A model generated the notes under the pieces. The model was not told where the DNA came from and ran no database searches. It saw only the letters and a program-made list of their open reading frames with translations. The position numbers and the translations under genes are program-made. This document shows, in pieces, positions 17,319-28,313 of a stretch of 64,000 nt of DNA. How positions within the stretch are numbered: the stretch's first letter is position 1; every line of letters starts with the position of its first letter. Origin of the DNA: CAYNLG01 sp964397995 (GTDB lineage: Bacteria > Planctomycetota > Phycisphaerae > FEN-1346); assembly GCA_964397995.1 (NCBI GenBank), contig CAYNLG010000006.1:1-64000 (forward strand), written 5' to 3'.

Positions 17319-18962
17319 TTAGCGGATCAGGTTGGCCAGTTCTTGGAGCATCTCGTTGGTGATGCGGATGGTCCGGGCGTTGGCCTGGAAGCCGTTCTGC
17401 GCCTGGATGAGGTTCACGAACTCCTGGGCGGTCTCGACGTTGGAGCGTTCGAGCGAGCCGCCGTTGACGGCCCCCGCCCCGCCCGCCAGGGCCAGCGTCG
17501 GCACGGGGTCGCCGGAGTTCGCCGACGCCTCGTAGTAGCCGTTGCCGACGCTCGTCAGGCCCGCCGGGTTCTGGAAAGTGGTGAGCTTGAGGGCGGCAAT
17601 GTCGCGGCGGACGCCGTTGGTGAACATGCCGACCAACGTGCCCTCGCGGCTGACCGAGAGGCTCGACAGGTACCCGGCCTCGTAGCCGTCCTGGCCGTTG
17701 GCCGCCACGGTGGAGGTCGGGGCGCCGAACTGGCTCAGGCCGTCGAACCCGCCGACGGTCCCGAGGTCCAGGTTCAGCGTCGCGGTGTCGCCCGTCAGGC
17801 CGCCGAACCGGACCGTGAAGCTCGGCGTGTCGCCGATCGTCCCGTCCATGCCGCCGAAGCTGCCGTCGCGGCCGAACGTGATGCCGCGCACGCGCCGGTC
17901 GTCCAGCACCGTGTCGCCGCTCAGGCTCGTCAGGACGGCGTCCCAGGTGTTGGGGGTGTCGGTGCGGACGAACGAGACGCTCATGACGTGGCTGATGCCC
18001 TGCTGGTCGAAGACCTCGACGTTGGTGTTCTTGGCCTCGCCGCCCCCGGCCGCCAGCAGGTTGAAGTACGCCGGTAGCTCCAGCGCCCCGCCCCCCGCGT
18101 ACGCCAGGTACAGGTCCGTCTGGCTGTAGCCGCTCGCGTTGTCGGTCAGGCGGAGCTCGCCGTTGGTCACCGCGCAGGTCGATCCGCTGAAGGCGGCGTT
18201 GATGGCGGCACAGAGGTCGCCGAGGGTCGAGCCGGCGGCCAGGGTGAAGACGTCGGCCACCGCCCCGCCGCCGCGGTCCGTGCCGGTGATGGTGATGGTG
18301 TCGCCGGCGGCCAGGCCGCTCCCCTGGTCGAGGTCCGCCAGCAGCGTGGCCGCCGACGCCAGCGACCCGGTGTCGGTATACTGGACGCCGCTGGAGAGCA
18401 GGTTCGTGGTCGGGTTGGCGGCATCGGCGCTCAGGTTGCCGGAGAAGGTGACGGTCTCGGTCGCCTTGGCCGGCAGAGCCACGTTGTAGGGAATCTTGAT
18501 GAAGTCGTCGACCGGGTCCTGGAACCCCGCCGCCACCCCCACGCTGCCCATCCGCTCGACGCGGTAGCCCGTGCCGGGGTCCACCAGGTAGTACTCGGCG
18601 TCGACGGCGAAGCTGCCGACCCGGGTGTAGGCCTGCTGCTCGCCGTCGCTCAGGACGAAGTACCCGGCACCCTCGATGGCCATATCGAGGGGACGGCTCG
18701 TGTTGACCAGGTTACCCTGAGCCATGTTCTGGTCGATGCTCCCGACCGCCACGCCGCTACCCACCTGGGCCGGGTTCGTCCCGCCCATCGTGTCGCTGGG
18801 CTGCGTGGCGTCGCGCATCGTCTCGGCCAGGAGCTCCGAGAAGACGACGCGGCTCGACTTGAAGCCGTACGTGTTGACGTTGGCCAGGTTGTTGCCCGTC
18901 ACGTCCAGCATCTTCTGGTGGGCCTGGAGCCCCGTGACGCCCGACATCAGTGCGTTGCTCAT
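17319..18962 (-). CDS. flgE: flagellar hook protein FlgE
   Basis: The product has 547 residues. The N-terminus (MSNALMSGVTGLQAHQKMLDVTGNNLANVNTYGFKSSRVVFSELL) and the C-terminus (NVETAQEFVNLIQAQNGFQANARTIRITNEMLQELANLIR) are those of hook proteins. Also visible are VAVGSIDQNMAQGNLVNTSRPLDMAIEGAGYFVLSDG and TFQNPAGLTSVGNGYYEASANSG. The long middle part forms the outer hook domains. It lies 43 bases after flgD. Confidence 0.96.
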   Translation of the reverse strand: MSNALMSGVTGLQAHQKMLDVTGNNLANVNTYGFKSSRVVFSELLAETMRDATQPSDTMGGTNPAQVGSGVAVGSIDQNMAQGNLVNTSRPLDMAIEGAGYFVLSDGEQQAYTRVGSFAVDAEYYLVDPGTGYRVERMGSVGVAAGFQDPVDDFIKIPYNVALPAKATETVTFSGNLSADAANPTTNLLSSGVQYTDTGSLASAATLLADLDQGSGLAAGDTITITGTDRGGGAVADVFTLAAGSTLGDLCAAINAAFSGSTCAVTNGELRLTDNASGYSQTDLYLAYAGGGALELPAYFNLLAAGGGEAKNTNVEVFDQQGISHVMSVSFVRTDTPNTWDAVLTSLSGDTVLDDRRVRGITFGRDGSFGGMDGTIGDTPSFTVRFGGLTGDTATLNLDLGTVGGFDGLSQFGAPTSTVAANGQDGYEAGYLSSLSVSREGTLVGMFTNGVRRDIAALKLTTFQNPAGLTSVGNGYYEASANSGDPVPTLALAGGAGAVNGGSLERSNVETAQEFVNLIQAQNGFQANARTIRITNEMLQELANLIR

Positions 18963-19005
18963 GCCTGTCTCCTCATGGCCCCGGCCGGGGGCCGAGTCCT
19001 CGTTT

Positions 19006-19776
19006 CTACAGAACCGAGTCGACCGCGCTCGCCGCCACCGTCTCGCCGCCGGCCACCAGCACCAGGTTGCCGTCGGCGTCGAGGCGGACCTCCGTCACGG
19101 TGGCCGTGCGGAGCGTGCCTTCGCCCTCGGGGAGGTAGCGGATCTGCTTGCCCACCAGCGCCGCGGCCTGTGCCCGGTCGGCCGCCGAGAGCGACCCCGC
19201 GGCCGCGTCCGACGCCGCCTGGCAGCTCGCCAGCGGCACCGCCTGGCCGCCCACGACCATGTAGGCTTGGCCGTCGTCGGCAAGGATGCCCGTGGCGGTG
19301 CCGGTCATGGGCGACCCGCCGCCCGGCGGCACGTACGTCACCTCGCGGCCCAGCAGCGCCGCCGCGGCGTCGCGGTCGGCCGCCGAGAGCGACCCCGCGG
19401 CCGAGGTGCCGATCGTGTACACGTCGTCCAGGTCCACCACCTGGCTGCCCACCTGGAGCAGCACGCCGCCGGCGCCCAGAGCGACGCCCAGCACCGGCCC
19501 CGTCAAGGTGGTCTCGCCGTCGCCGGCGTCGAAAGAGACGTCGCGGCCGATGAGGGAGGCGGCATACTGGCGTTCGGCGGCCTGGAGCACGTCGCTGAAC
19601 CGGCTGTTAACCTTTTCGAGCTGCTCCAGCTGCGAGATCTGCGCCAGCTGCGCCGTCATGTCCGACTGGTCCATCGGCTCCAGCGGGTTCTGGTACCGGA
19701 GCTGCGTCACCATCAGGTTCAGGTAGTCGAGTTTCAGGCCTTCCGCCTGGGCCGACGTCACGTCCATGCTCGCCAT
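19006..19776 (-). CDS. flgD: hook cap protein FlgD with three tandem C-terminal modules
   Basis: The product has 256 residues. The first 70 are typical FlgD: LNLMVTQLRYQNPLEPMDQSDMTAQLAQISQLEQLEKVNSRF. After this the usual FLN/tudor domain is replaced by three similar modules, each with AA-L-G-[RK]-[DEQ]-V/I-x-[FY] followed by a G-x-V-x-L strand (near residues 75, 133 and 193). The last two start with the same GSLSAADR segment, and the DNA carries an exact 31-base repeat (19175-19205 and 19373-19403). FlgD caps the growing hook. The ATG at 19776 has GAGG upstream; a second Met three codons later is possible. Confidence 0.92.
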   Translation of the reverse strand: MASMDVTSAQAEGLKLDYLNLMVTQLRYQNPLEPMDQSDMTAQLAQISQLEQLEKVNSRFSDVLQAAERQYAASLIGRDVSFDAGDGETTLTGPVLGVALGAGGVLLQVGSQVVDLDDVYTIGTSAAGSLSAADRDAAAALLGREVTYVPPGGGSPMTGTATGILADDGQAYMVVGGQAVPLASCQAASDAAAGSLSAADRAQAAALVGKQIRYLPEGEGTLRTATVTEVRLDADGNLVLVAGGETVAASAVDSVL

Positions 19777-19792
19777 AGGGGCCTCGCTGGGG

Positions 19793-21247
19793 TCAGATGG
19801 TGACGTTCAGGCGGCCGCTCGCGGCGGCGCCGGGGTCGGAGTCGCTCTCGATGCCGACGGCCTCGGCCGCGCCGGGCTCGTCGCCCGCGCCGCCCGCGTC
19901 GGCCAGGCCGTCGTCGCGGCCCGGCTGGCCGCCCGGCGCCCCGTTCCATCCGCCCTGCAGGGGGTTCTGTCCGCCCTGGTGCGGCGTCTGGGGGTCGTTC
20001 AGCGCCACGTCGAGGCGCCGCAGCTGGATGCCCCCCTCCTGCAGCCGCGCCACCAGGCCGCCCGCCTCGCGCTCCAGCCGCGCCAGCGTCTCGGGCTGTT
20101 CCACCCGCACCGTGGCGCGCAACTGGTCGCCCTCGACGGCCACGGCGACGCGGATGCGGCCAAGCTCGGGGGGCCGGAGCGTGACGACCACCTCGCGGCC
20201 CCGCTGCGACGCCACCTCCCGGACCGTATCGGCCACCTGGTCCGAGAGCGGGGCGTGCGGCCCGCGGGCGTCGGCCGTCGACGTGGCCGCCCCCGGGGAC
20301 GCCGGCGCGGCTTGCGCGGGCGCCTCCGCCGCGGCGGTGACGGCCGCCGTCTGCGGCCGCGCCTCGGACGCCGGGGCCGCCGGCCGGGCTATCTGGACCG
20401 TGCCGTCAGGTTGGGCGACCACCTGGAAGCCCTCGGCCTTGGGGCCGGCCGACGCGGTTTCGGCCAACGGCGTGCCCGCGGCGCCCGTTTGGGCCTTCAG
20501 GGCCGAGGCCGCACGCCGCCGCGCGCCCGCGTCCGGACGGCCGCCCGTCTCGGCGGACGCCCCGTCCTCGCGGACCTCGGCAGCGGCGGGAACGGCAGAT
20601 GCGGCGACGGCCGGCTGGGCGGGGTCAGACGCCGGGCCGGCCGTCGCGCTCGGGGCAACTGCGGCAGGGGGTTCGGTCGGGGTCGGCCGGCTTGCCTCGG
20701 CCGGCGCCGGCGCGGTCGGGTTCGCGGGCGTCGCCGCCGGGCCGTTCGCGAGGACGTCCCGCGGAAGTGCCGCTTCAGGCGTCGGCGGGGGCGCCGCCGA
20801 GGCGTGCGGCTGGGCGCTCCCGTCCGCCGCCGCCACCGAGCCCGGCGTCTGGCCCGGTGCGGGCTCGCCGGTCGGTACCGGCGCCGTCGCGGCGTCCGTG
20901 GCCGTCGGCACGGCCGGCTGCGCCGCGGCGGGGGTCTCGAGGAGCGCGGCCGCCATCACCTCTTGCGCGGCCGCGGCGTCCTCGCCCTTGACGGGCTTCG
21001 CGGGCGCGACCGGCGCATCGCCCGCCCGTTTCGGGGTCTCCGTCATATTCTTTTTCTTTTCCGCGCCGGACTCGGCCTCCGGGCGAGGCGCTTCCTGCCC
21101 GGCTTCCGCTTTCCCGACACCCACCGGCCCCGCCTCAGGCGCGTCGGCCTCCATGTCGAATGGCCGGCTCGGACGGGGAGCGGCACCGCGCGGCGAGGGT
21201 GCCGCGGGAATCACGGTGCTGACGGCATCGATGGCGATTGGGGACAT
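19793..21247 (-). CDS. fliK: flagellar hook-length control protein FliK
   Basis: The product has 484 residues. The first 340 are Ala/Pro/Glu-rich and disordered, as in most FliK proteins, and act as the ruler. The C-terminal domain shows VADTVREVASQRGREVVVTLRPPELGRIRVAVAVEGDQLRATVRVEQPETLARLEREAGGLVARLQEGGIQLRRLDVAL, the substrate-specificity switch (LxPpeLGxVxV...LR..L...G). It is the first gene of the minus-strand operon, with GAGGAG before the ATG and a near-perfect sigma-54 promoter just upstream. Confidence 0.92.
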   Translation of the reverse strand: MSPIAIDAVSTVIPAAPSPRGAAPRPSRPFDMEADAPEAGPVGVGKAEAGQEAPRPEAESGAEKKKNMTETPKRAGDAPVAPAKPVKGEDAAAAQEVMAAALLETPAAAQPAVPTATDAATAPVPTGEPAPGQTPGSVAAADGSAQPHASAAPPPTPEAALPRDVLANGPAATPANPTAPAPAEASRPTPTEPPAAVAPSATAGPASDPAQPAVAASAVPAAAEVREDGASAETGGRPDAGARRRAASALKAQTGAAGTPLAETASAGPKAEGFQVVAQPDGTVQIARPAAPASEARPQTAAVTAAAEAPAQAAPASPGAATSTADARGPHAPLSDQVADTVREVASQRGREVVVTLRPPELGRIRVAVAVEGDQLRATVRVEQPETLARLEREAGGLVARLQEGGIQLRRLDVALNDPQTPHQGGQNPLQGGWNGAPGGQPGRDDGLADAGGAGDEPGAAEAVGIESDSDPGAAASGRLNVTI

Positions 21248-21273
21248 AGTCTGCTCCTCGGCCCGAACCCCTA

Positions 21274-21289
21274 AGCAACCCCCGTGCCA
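21274..21289 (-). promoter_or_regulatory. sigma-54 promoter of the fliK-flgL operon
   Basis: Read on the minus strand, the site is TGGCACGGGGGTTGCT, matching the -24/-12 consensus TGGCAC-N5-TTGCT exactly. The expected transcript start is near 21263, leaving a 5' leader of about 16 bases that just holds the GAGGAG ribosome site and fliK ATG. No gene lies between. Confidence 0.9.
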
Positions 21290-21792
21290 GAGCCCGAGGC
21301 CGAGGCCAGAGCTCTTCGCAACCCCCCACCAGAACTTGACTTACGTCGCCTAGGGGAATCCTGTAAGGCAATCCCTTACCCGAGAAGCCGCAGTTCCGGC
21401 CGGAAATCGGTTCCTGCCAACCGGCAATCCCTTCCGCCTGCGTCCCCTCGCGCGTGCCGAGGCCAAGCGACGGGCCGCGCCGCGCGCCGGACTCGTCCTA
21501 CATCAACGTTTACAGTGCGGGCGTTGTGTTTACTCTAATGTGCGCCTTGGCGCCTGCGCGCTGATGCTGACAGGGATGCCCCCAATCGGGATCGGGAAGT
21601 CCCGATTCCCCGGAAGCGCCAACTTCCCTAAAGGCGCGGCCCCGCGGCCGCCGACTACAGGACCATCAGGAAATCCCTGATGGGCTCCGTGACCGCGCCC
21701 GGCCCCGGGACAGGCCAGCCGGTCGTCGGGGGCCGCGTTCCGCGGCCCGGCCGGCGGCGCCCCGCACGTCGAAAACGCTGGGGACATCTTGG
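21290..21792. promoter_or_regulatory. divergent regulatory region between fliK and the first sigma-54 activator
   Basis: No gene is seen in these 500 bases. They hold several candidate operators: the perfect palindrome TTCCGGCCGGAA (21394-21405); an 8-bp inverted repeat AATCGGGA/TCCCGATT (21584-21591, 21600-21607); and another, CCATCAGG/CCTGATGG (21663-21670, 21676-21683). A weak housekeeping promoter toward the plus-strand activator may be TTTACA (21509-21514) with TACTCT (21531-21536). Enhancer function for the sigma-54 promoter is likely somewhere here but is inferred. Confidence 0.5.
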
Positions 21793-23229
21793 ATGGGATG
21801 TGACAACACCCTGTCACTGCAGACGGTGGTGGCCCTCGGAAGCCCTCCGTCGCCGTCGGACTGTCCGCTCGAGCCGCTTTCGGAGCGCGTCATCTCCGCC
21901 GCCAGCCCCGAAGAGACCCTCCGGGCCACCCGCGAAACCCACCCCGACCTGGTCGTGGTCCGCGAGTCGGTGCCCAAGGACGAGGGCCTGGCCCTGTTGA
22001 AGCAACTCCGCGAGGTCCTGCCTGAGACGCCCGTCGTCGTCCTCTCGGACCGCCCGGACGTCGACGCGGCCGTCACCTACATGCGCCACGGGGCCCGCGA
22101 CTATGTCAGCGTCCCGATGGCCGACCAGGAGGTCACGCGGCTGCTGACGGTGGCCCGAACGGGGGCGAGCGGGCGGCACCGGCAGCAGTATTTCGCCCCG
22201 GAATGCCCCTCCGAGGTGCCGCTGGTCGGCCATGCGGAGGGCACCCGGACCGTCCTGCGGATGCTCCGGCTGGTGGCCGAAAGCGCCTGCAACCCCGTCC
22301 TCATCACCGGCGAGACCGGCACCGGCAAGGAACTGGCCGCCCACGCCGTCCACGCCCTGCGCGGGGGCACCCCCGAGACCTTCGTGGCCGTCAACTGCGC
22401 CGCCCTGACCGCGACGCTCCTGGAGAGCGAGCTTTTCGGCCACGTCAAGGGGGCCTTCACCGGCGCCGACCGCGACAAGACGGGCCTGTTTGAGGTCGCT
22501 GGCACCGGCAGCCTCTTCCTCGACGAGATCAGCGAGATGCCGCCCGAACTCCAGGCCAAGCTCCTTCGCGTCATCCAGGAGCGCCGGTTCCGCAAGGTGG
22601 GCGGCACGCGAGACCTGGACTGCCGCTGCACCCTCATCGCCAGCAGCAACCGCGATCTGGAGCTCGAGAGCCGCGAGGGCCGTTTCCGCCGCGACCTCTA
22701 CTACCGGCTGGCCGTCTTCCCGGTCGAATTGCCGCCCCTGCGGGCTCCCGGGCGGCGTGAGGACGTCCCCCTGCTGGCCCGGTACTTCGTCGAGACCTCC
22801 GCCCAGCCCGCCCGCGATCGGGTGCGGGGCCTGGCGCCGGAGGCCGAGGCCCGCCTCATGGAGCACCCTTGGCCCGGCAACGTCCGCGAACTCCGCAACA
22901 CCATCGAGCGGGCCATGATCCTGGAGACGTCGGACCGGATCACCCCCGACAGCCTCCGCCTGCCGACCGACCCGGACCGGCTGCCGGTCGCCGGCGACAA
23001 GCTAACCGTCCCGAGCGACGACTTCTCGCTCGAAACCGCCGAACGGCTCTTCATCACCCGGGCCCTGAAGGAGACCGGCTGGCAGCGGACCCGCGCGGCC
23101 GCGCTCCTCGGCATCACCCGGGCCACGCTGCACGCCAAGCTCAAGCGGTACAAGATCAAGATTCCGGACCCGGGGTCGCCGGCGGCGGCCTCGCGGACGC
23201 CGTTGCGTCTGACCGCGGCCGGCGTGTAG
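21793..23229 (+). CDS. sigma-54-dependent activator with non-phosphorylatable receiver (FlbD/FleQ type)
   Basis: The product has 478 residues. Residues 1-125 fold like a receiver, but where a phospho-Asp is expected the sequence reads PDLVVVRESVP, so Arg replaces it. Residues about 140-380 are the AAA+ domain: Walker A GETGTGKE, the sigma-54 contact loop GAFTGA, and Walker B LFLDEISEMP, plus the ELRNTIERAM sensor region. The last 45 residues are a Fis-type helix-turn-helix (ALKETGWQRTRAAALLGITRATLHAKLKRYKI). It opens promoters held by RpoN. It lies divergent from fliK and next to two sigma-54 promoters, so it probably controls flagellar genes without a kinase. Confidence 0.93.
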   Translation: MGCDNTLSLQTVVALGSPPSPSDCPLEPLSERVISAASPEETLRATRETHPDLVVVRESVPKDEGLALLKQLREVLPETPVVVLSDRPDVDAAVTYMRHGARDYVSVPMADQEVTRLLTVARTGASGRHRQQYFAPECPSEVPLVGHAEGTRTVLRMLRLVAESACNPVLITGETGTGKELAAHAVHALRGGTPETFVAVNCAALTATLLESELFGHVKGAFTGADRDKTGLFEVAGTGSLFLDEISEMPPELQAKLLRVIQERRFRKVGGTRDLDCRCTLIASSNRDLELESREGRFRRDLYYRLAVFPVELPPLRAPGRREDVPLLARYFVETSAQPARDRVRGLAPEAEARLMEHPWPGNVRELRNTIERAMILETSDRITPDSLRLPTDPDRLPVAGDKLTVPSDDFSLETAERLFITRALKETGWQRTRAAALLGITRATLHAKLKRYKIKIPDPGSPAAASRTPLRLTAAGV

Positions 23230-23435
23230 GCCCCGCGGCCCTCCCGCGCCCGCCGTGGCGCCCCCTTTCTGACCCGTCCGGCCCGGCTCGCCCCCACCGC
23301 GAACGTCTGAAAACCGCGCGCCGCGCGCAAAACCCTGACGCCGCGCGGCCCCGTCCGGCCCCGCTCCTGACGCCGCACCCCCGCCGCCAGCCGCGCCAGG
23401 GCCGGTTCCGGCCGATGCCGCGCCGCGCCCGCCTT
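23230..23435 (+). promoter_or_regulatory. upstream region of the second sigma-54 operon
   Basis: No gene is seen. TTCCGGCCGATG (23406-23417) lies 18 bases before the -24 element and resembles TTCCGCCTGATG upstream of the fliO promoter and the palindrome TTCCGGCCGGAA upstream of fliK. This is a candidate activator site. Confidence 0.4.
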
Positions 23436-23451
23436 TGGCACACCGCTTGCT
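23436..23451 (+). promoter_or_regulatory. sigma-54 promoter of the TPR-flgB-fliN operon
   Basis: TGGCACACCGCTTGCT matches TGGCAC-N5-TTGCT exactly. The expected transcript start is near 23462, about 60 bases before the first gene. The downstream genes run close together to fliN at 39.27 kb. Confidence 0.88.
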
Positions 23452-23524
23452 CCTGCGGACCTTGACGCAAGGGGGCTGCGCATGCGCGCCGCCCCGGGGA
23501 GAGGCGCCAAGCGCCACGTCATCC

Positions 23525-25921
23525 ATGGCCGACGCTGAGACCGAAAACACGCCCACGCCGACGGAGCCCATGCCGGCGCCCGACGCCGAGGCCCCCGCGC
23601 CCGGGACCAACGTGCCCTCACCCCGGGCGGACGCCCCGGCCGACCCCAGCCTGGCCAAGCGCATCCTGGCGGGCCGGCGGCTGCCGGTTTCCCTCGGCCA
23701 GGCCGCGCTGCTCGTCCTGAATGTCGTCCTCATCGCGCTGGTGCTGGTGCTGGTGCTGCGTCCGTCGCCGCGGGCGGCCAAGGGGACGGAGCCCCCGCCG
23801 GCCCCGGCCCCGCCGCCCGTCTCCAAGGAGTCGGCCGCCCGCGACACCGCCGCCCTCGAGGCCGATGCCGCGACCACCCCGGCGGCCGCCGACGACGACT
23901 CCCTCTCGTGGCAGACGGCCGAGGCCGCCTTCCGCGACGGGCAGCACGAGGCGGCCCTGGCCGCCTACGACCGCCTGGCCGAGGCCTGCAAGGGCCACCC
24001 CCAGGAGGAGCTCCTGCTCGACTTCTTCACGCTGCGGTCGGGCCAGTGCCAGCGGGCGCTGGAGCGGACGAAGGCTGCCCACCGGTCCTTGACGGCCGCC
24101 GCCGAGAGCCCCTCGCCGCTGGTGCGCGGCCTGGCGCACCTGGAGTCGGCCCGGCTCCACCTGGCCGAGGGCCAGTGCCTGATGGCCCGCCTCCACGGAT
24201 ATCGGGCCCTCGGGGCGCTGGCGGCGGTGGAGGACACGCGGCCGGCGTGGACGCTGTGCGACTTCCTCATCGCCGAAGCCCTCAGCCGCAAGGCCCTCGC
24301 CTTCTACAACCGCGACGGCTATCTCCCCGCCGGGCCGGCCGTCGAGGTCGACCCGTTCGCCCGGTGCGAGACCGACGACGGCCTGGTGGCCCGCCTGGAG
24401 GCCGGGGCCGACCGCTTCCGCGAGGCCGCCCTCGGCCCGAAGGTGGCCGTGACCGAGGACGGGGCGATGCGCCGACGGTGGACCGTGACCTCCGCCGGGG
24501 CGCCCCTGGAAGAAGTGCTCTCGCGCATGACCGGCGTGGCGGCCCTGAACATCGCGTGGCCCGACAAGCTCCCGGCGGCGCGGCGTCGGGGCGTGGTAGT
24601 CTGCCAGGTCGAGCAGACGGCCCCGCGCGTGGCGGAGGTGGCGTGCGGCGCCGCCGGCCTGGTCGCCCGCATGACCGGGGCCGACATCCTGATCCGCGAC
24701 CCCCTGTTGGCCACCTCGACCGACGAGCAGCGCGACCTGGTGGAACGCGAGACCGTCTCGGCCTGGCGCCGCTTCTTCCTCCGGGCCGACGACCCGGACC
24801 GCCTCGCCTTCGGCCACTTCGCCCTCGGCATGGTCTCGGAGCAGCGGGACGACCGCGGCGGGGCCATCGCCGAGTACCAGCTCCTGGCGCAGCGGTTCCC
24901 GAAGTCGCCCCTGGCGCCGCACGCGCGCCTCCGCGGGGCCGTCGCCCGCATCGACCTTAAGGACTACGCCGGCGCCCGCGACCAGCTCCTCGACCTTCTG
25001 AACCGCCATCCCGGGTTCCCCGAGATCGACCGCGTCTACCTCAGCCTGGGCGAGGCCACGATGCGGGCCGGCCTCAACGCCGAGGCCCTCAAGACCTTCA
25101 AGAAGCTCTTTTACCTCGAACTCAGCCAAGACAGCCGCGTCCGTGCCTGCCACGGCGCCGGCCTGTGCGCCTTTGCGGCCGGCGACCACGAGCAGGCCGC
25201 CGACTGGCTCACCCGGTACCTGAACCTGGCCGCCGGCGCGCCGGCCCGCGAGCGGGCCGAGGCCGCCTTCACCCTGGCGCGCAGCCACGCGGCGCGCGGC
25301 AAGATCGACCTGGCGTCGGCGGCGCTCAAGCAGACGCTGGACTACGAGCCCTCGGACCGGGTCCGCACGGACGCCCTGCTGGAGCTCGCCCGGCTTCTGC
25401 ACGAGGGCGGCCGCTTCGGCGAGGCCTATGCCGTCCTCCAACAACTCGACCACAAGACCACCCCGCCGGAGAAGCTCGACGAGCGGGTCCTCGTGGAGGC
25501 CCGGGTCCTGGAGTCCGTCCACCTGGAGGCGAAGGCGCTCCGGCTGCTGGAACAGGCGATGGTCTCGGCCACCTCGGCCGAGACGGCCGCCCGCATGGCC
25601 ATCGAGCTGGCCCGCTGCGCGGCCGCCACCGGCGACCCCGATCGGGCCCGCGACATCCTGACCCGCGTTCTGACGGAGGTCGACCCGGGGCCGCTCGCGC
25701 ACGAGGCGTCGTGCCTGCTGGCGGAGGTGGCGCTCGCCGACGGGCACCCGGACCAGGCCGTGAGCGTCTGCCTGAGAACGCTCCAGCGGCCCGCCTCGGA
25801 CACCATCAAGGCCCGGATGCAACAGATTCTGGGCAAGGCGTACCTGGCCCGGCGCGAGTACGGGCAAGCGGCCCTGACGCTCTCGGGGCTGACGGACGAA
25901 AAGGAGGCTCCGACACCATGA
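23525..25921 (+). CDS. inner-membrane-anchored periplasmic TPR protein with a secretin N0/STN-like segment
   Basis: The product has 798 residues. An acidic Pro-rich cytoplasmic tail (1-50) precedes one membrane helix (59-78), so the rest should be periplasmic. Residues 125-300 are helical repeats. Residues about 318-392 (WTVTSAGAPLEEVLSRMTGVAALNIAWP..., ending GADILIRDP) resemble the STN/N0 fold of secretins. Residues 405-798 are about ten TPRs (RGGAIAEYQLLAQRFPKSPLAPHARL, YLARREYGQAALTL). It is the first gene under a sigma-54 promoter and starts the basal-body operon. The topology recalls Campylobacter PflB and spirochaete collar TPR proteins, so a stator scaffold is a reasonable guess, not shown. 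The ATG at 23525 avoids an odd 30-residue extension; its ribosome site is weak. Confidence 0.75.
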   Translation: MADAETENTPTPTEPMPAPDAEAPAPGTNVPSPRADAPADPSLAKRILAGRRLPVSLGQAALLVLNVVLIALVLVLVLRPSPRAAKGTEPPPAPAPPPVSKESAARDTAALEADAATTPAAADDDSLSWQTAEAAFRDGQHEAALAAYDRLAEACKGHPQEELLLDFFTLRSGQCQRALERTKAAHRSLTAAAESPSPLVRGLAHLESARLHLAEGQCLMARLHGYRALGALAAVEDTRPAWTLCDFLIAEALSRKALAFYNRDGYLPAGPAVEVDPFARCETDDGLVARLEAGADRFREAALGPKVAVTEDGAMRRRWTVTSAGAPLEEVLSRMTGVAALNIAWPDKLPAARRRGVVVCQVEQTAPRVAEVACGAAGLVARMTGADILIRDPLLATSTDEQRDLVERETVSAWRRFFLRADDPDRLAFGHFALGMVSEQRDDRGGAIAEYQLLAQRFPKSPLAPHARLRGAVARIDLKDYAGARDQLLDLLNRHPGFPEIDRVYLSLGEATMRAGLNAEALKTFKKLFYLELSQDSRVRACHGAGLCAFAAGDHEQAADWLTRYLNLAAGAPARERAEAAFTLARSHAARGKIDLASAALKQTLDYEPSDRVRTDALLELARLLHEGGRFGEAYAVLQQLDHKTTPPEKLDERVLVEARVLESVHLEAKALRLLEQAMVSATSAETAARMAIELARCAAATGDPDRARDILTRVLTEVDPGPLAHEASCLLAEVALADGHPDQAVSVCLRTLQRPASDTIKARMQQILGKAYLARREYGQAALTLSGLTDEKEAPTP

Positions 25922-26870
25922 CCCGGACCGCCCTCACGGCATGGACCGTGGCGTGGCTCGCCTTGGCGGGCGTCGCCGGGGCCGCAAGCGCGACGGACCC
26001 GGAGATGGAGTTCATCGCGTTCCCGACGGCGGACGACCCGTGGGTACCGCCCGCCCCCGAAGCGCCGGCCGCCGAGGCGGCCACCGTGGCCGACCCCCCG
26101 GACGTGGCGCCGGCCGCGGCCCCCGCGGAGACGACGGCCTCGGCCGACGAGGTGACCCGCGCCGTCGAGACGAACCGGCGGGAGCTGCTGCGGTCGTCGC
26201 TGGACGCGCCGGAGGCGGACCCGTCGGCGGGGAGCCTGGAGGACCTGATGCGCCAGATCCGGGCGATCCGGCTGGGCGGGAAGCCGAAGCCGCCGCCGCT
26301 CGCGCCAACCGAGGACGAAGTCCCCGAGGCCGCGCCCCCCACAGCGCCACCGGCCGAGGCCCCCGGTGCCGAGGACGACGCCCCCGAGGCGCCGGCCGCG
26401 CCGCCGAGTCTGACGGCCGACCAGTTGGCGGCCCTGCGGGCCCTGCCGCTGGAGGCGATCGACCGGCCCGTGACGGTGGCCGACGCCCTGTTCATGGGCG
26501 GCTTCCGCGATGAGGCCCACACGCTGTACGAGCGGTTGCTCGCGCGGGAGCGCGAGACGGCGGCGGAGGCGGCCCGGGCCGCGCCCCCCGCGGGCCTCGC
26601 GGACGAGGCCGCCGAGCGGGCCGCCCGCAAGGCCGCCGCGGCCCGCCGCGCGTGGCTCCTCTTCCAGATGGGCAACTGCCGGCGCGCGTCGGCCCCGGAG
26701 GACGCCATCGCCCTCTACGGCCGCGTGGTCGCCGAGTACCCGGAGTCGGCGTGGGCACCGGTGGCCCAAGCGACCAGGACGCTGCTGGAGTGGCGCCGCA
26801 CCTCGCCGCGCGCGAAGGCCGCCCCCGCGGCCCTTGCCGCCGGCCCCGCGACTTCAGACGTGGAGACGCC

Positions 26871-26874
<4 letters not shown>
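25918..26874 (+). CDS. exported Ala/Pro-rich protein with a C-terminal TPR-like motif
   Basis: The product has 318 residues. A cleavable signal peptide (TAWTVAWLALAGVAGAASA) is followed by a long Ala/Pro/Glu-rich region. The last 120 residues are helical: FMGGFRDEAHTLYERLLARERE, then RAWLLFQMGNCRRASAPEDAIALYGRVVAEYPESAWAPVAQ, a TPR-like pair. The ATG overlaps the stop of the membrane TPR gene (ATGA) and has AAGGAGG upstream. The two are coupled and both exported, so they likely act together around the motor. I do not recognise a named family. Confidence 0.7.

Positions 26875-28291
<1,417 letters not shown>

Positions 28292-28313
<22 letters not shown>

Noticed and set aside
19797..21353. 518-codon plus-strand frame
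   Set aside because: Antisense shadow of fliK; low-complexity Ala/Ser/Gly with no domain.
21547..21562. TTGGCGCC as a sigma-54 -24 element for the first activator
   Set aside because: No GC at the right distance for the -12 element.
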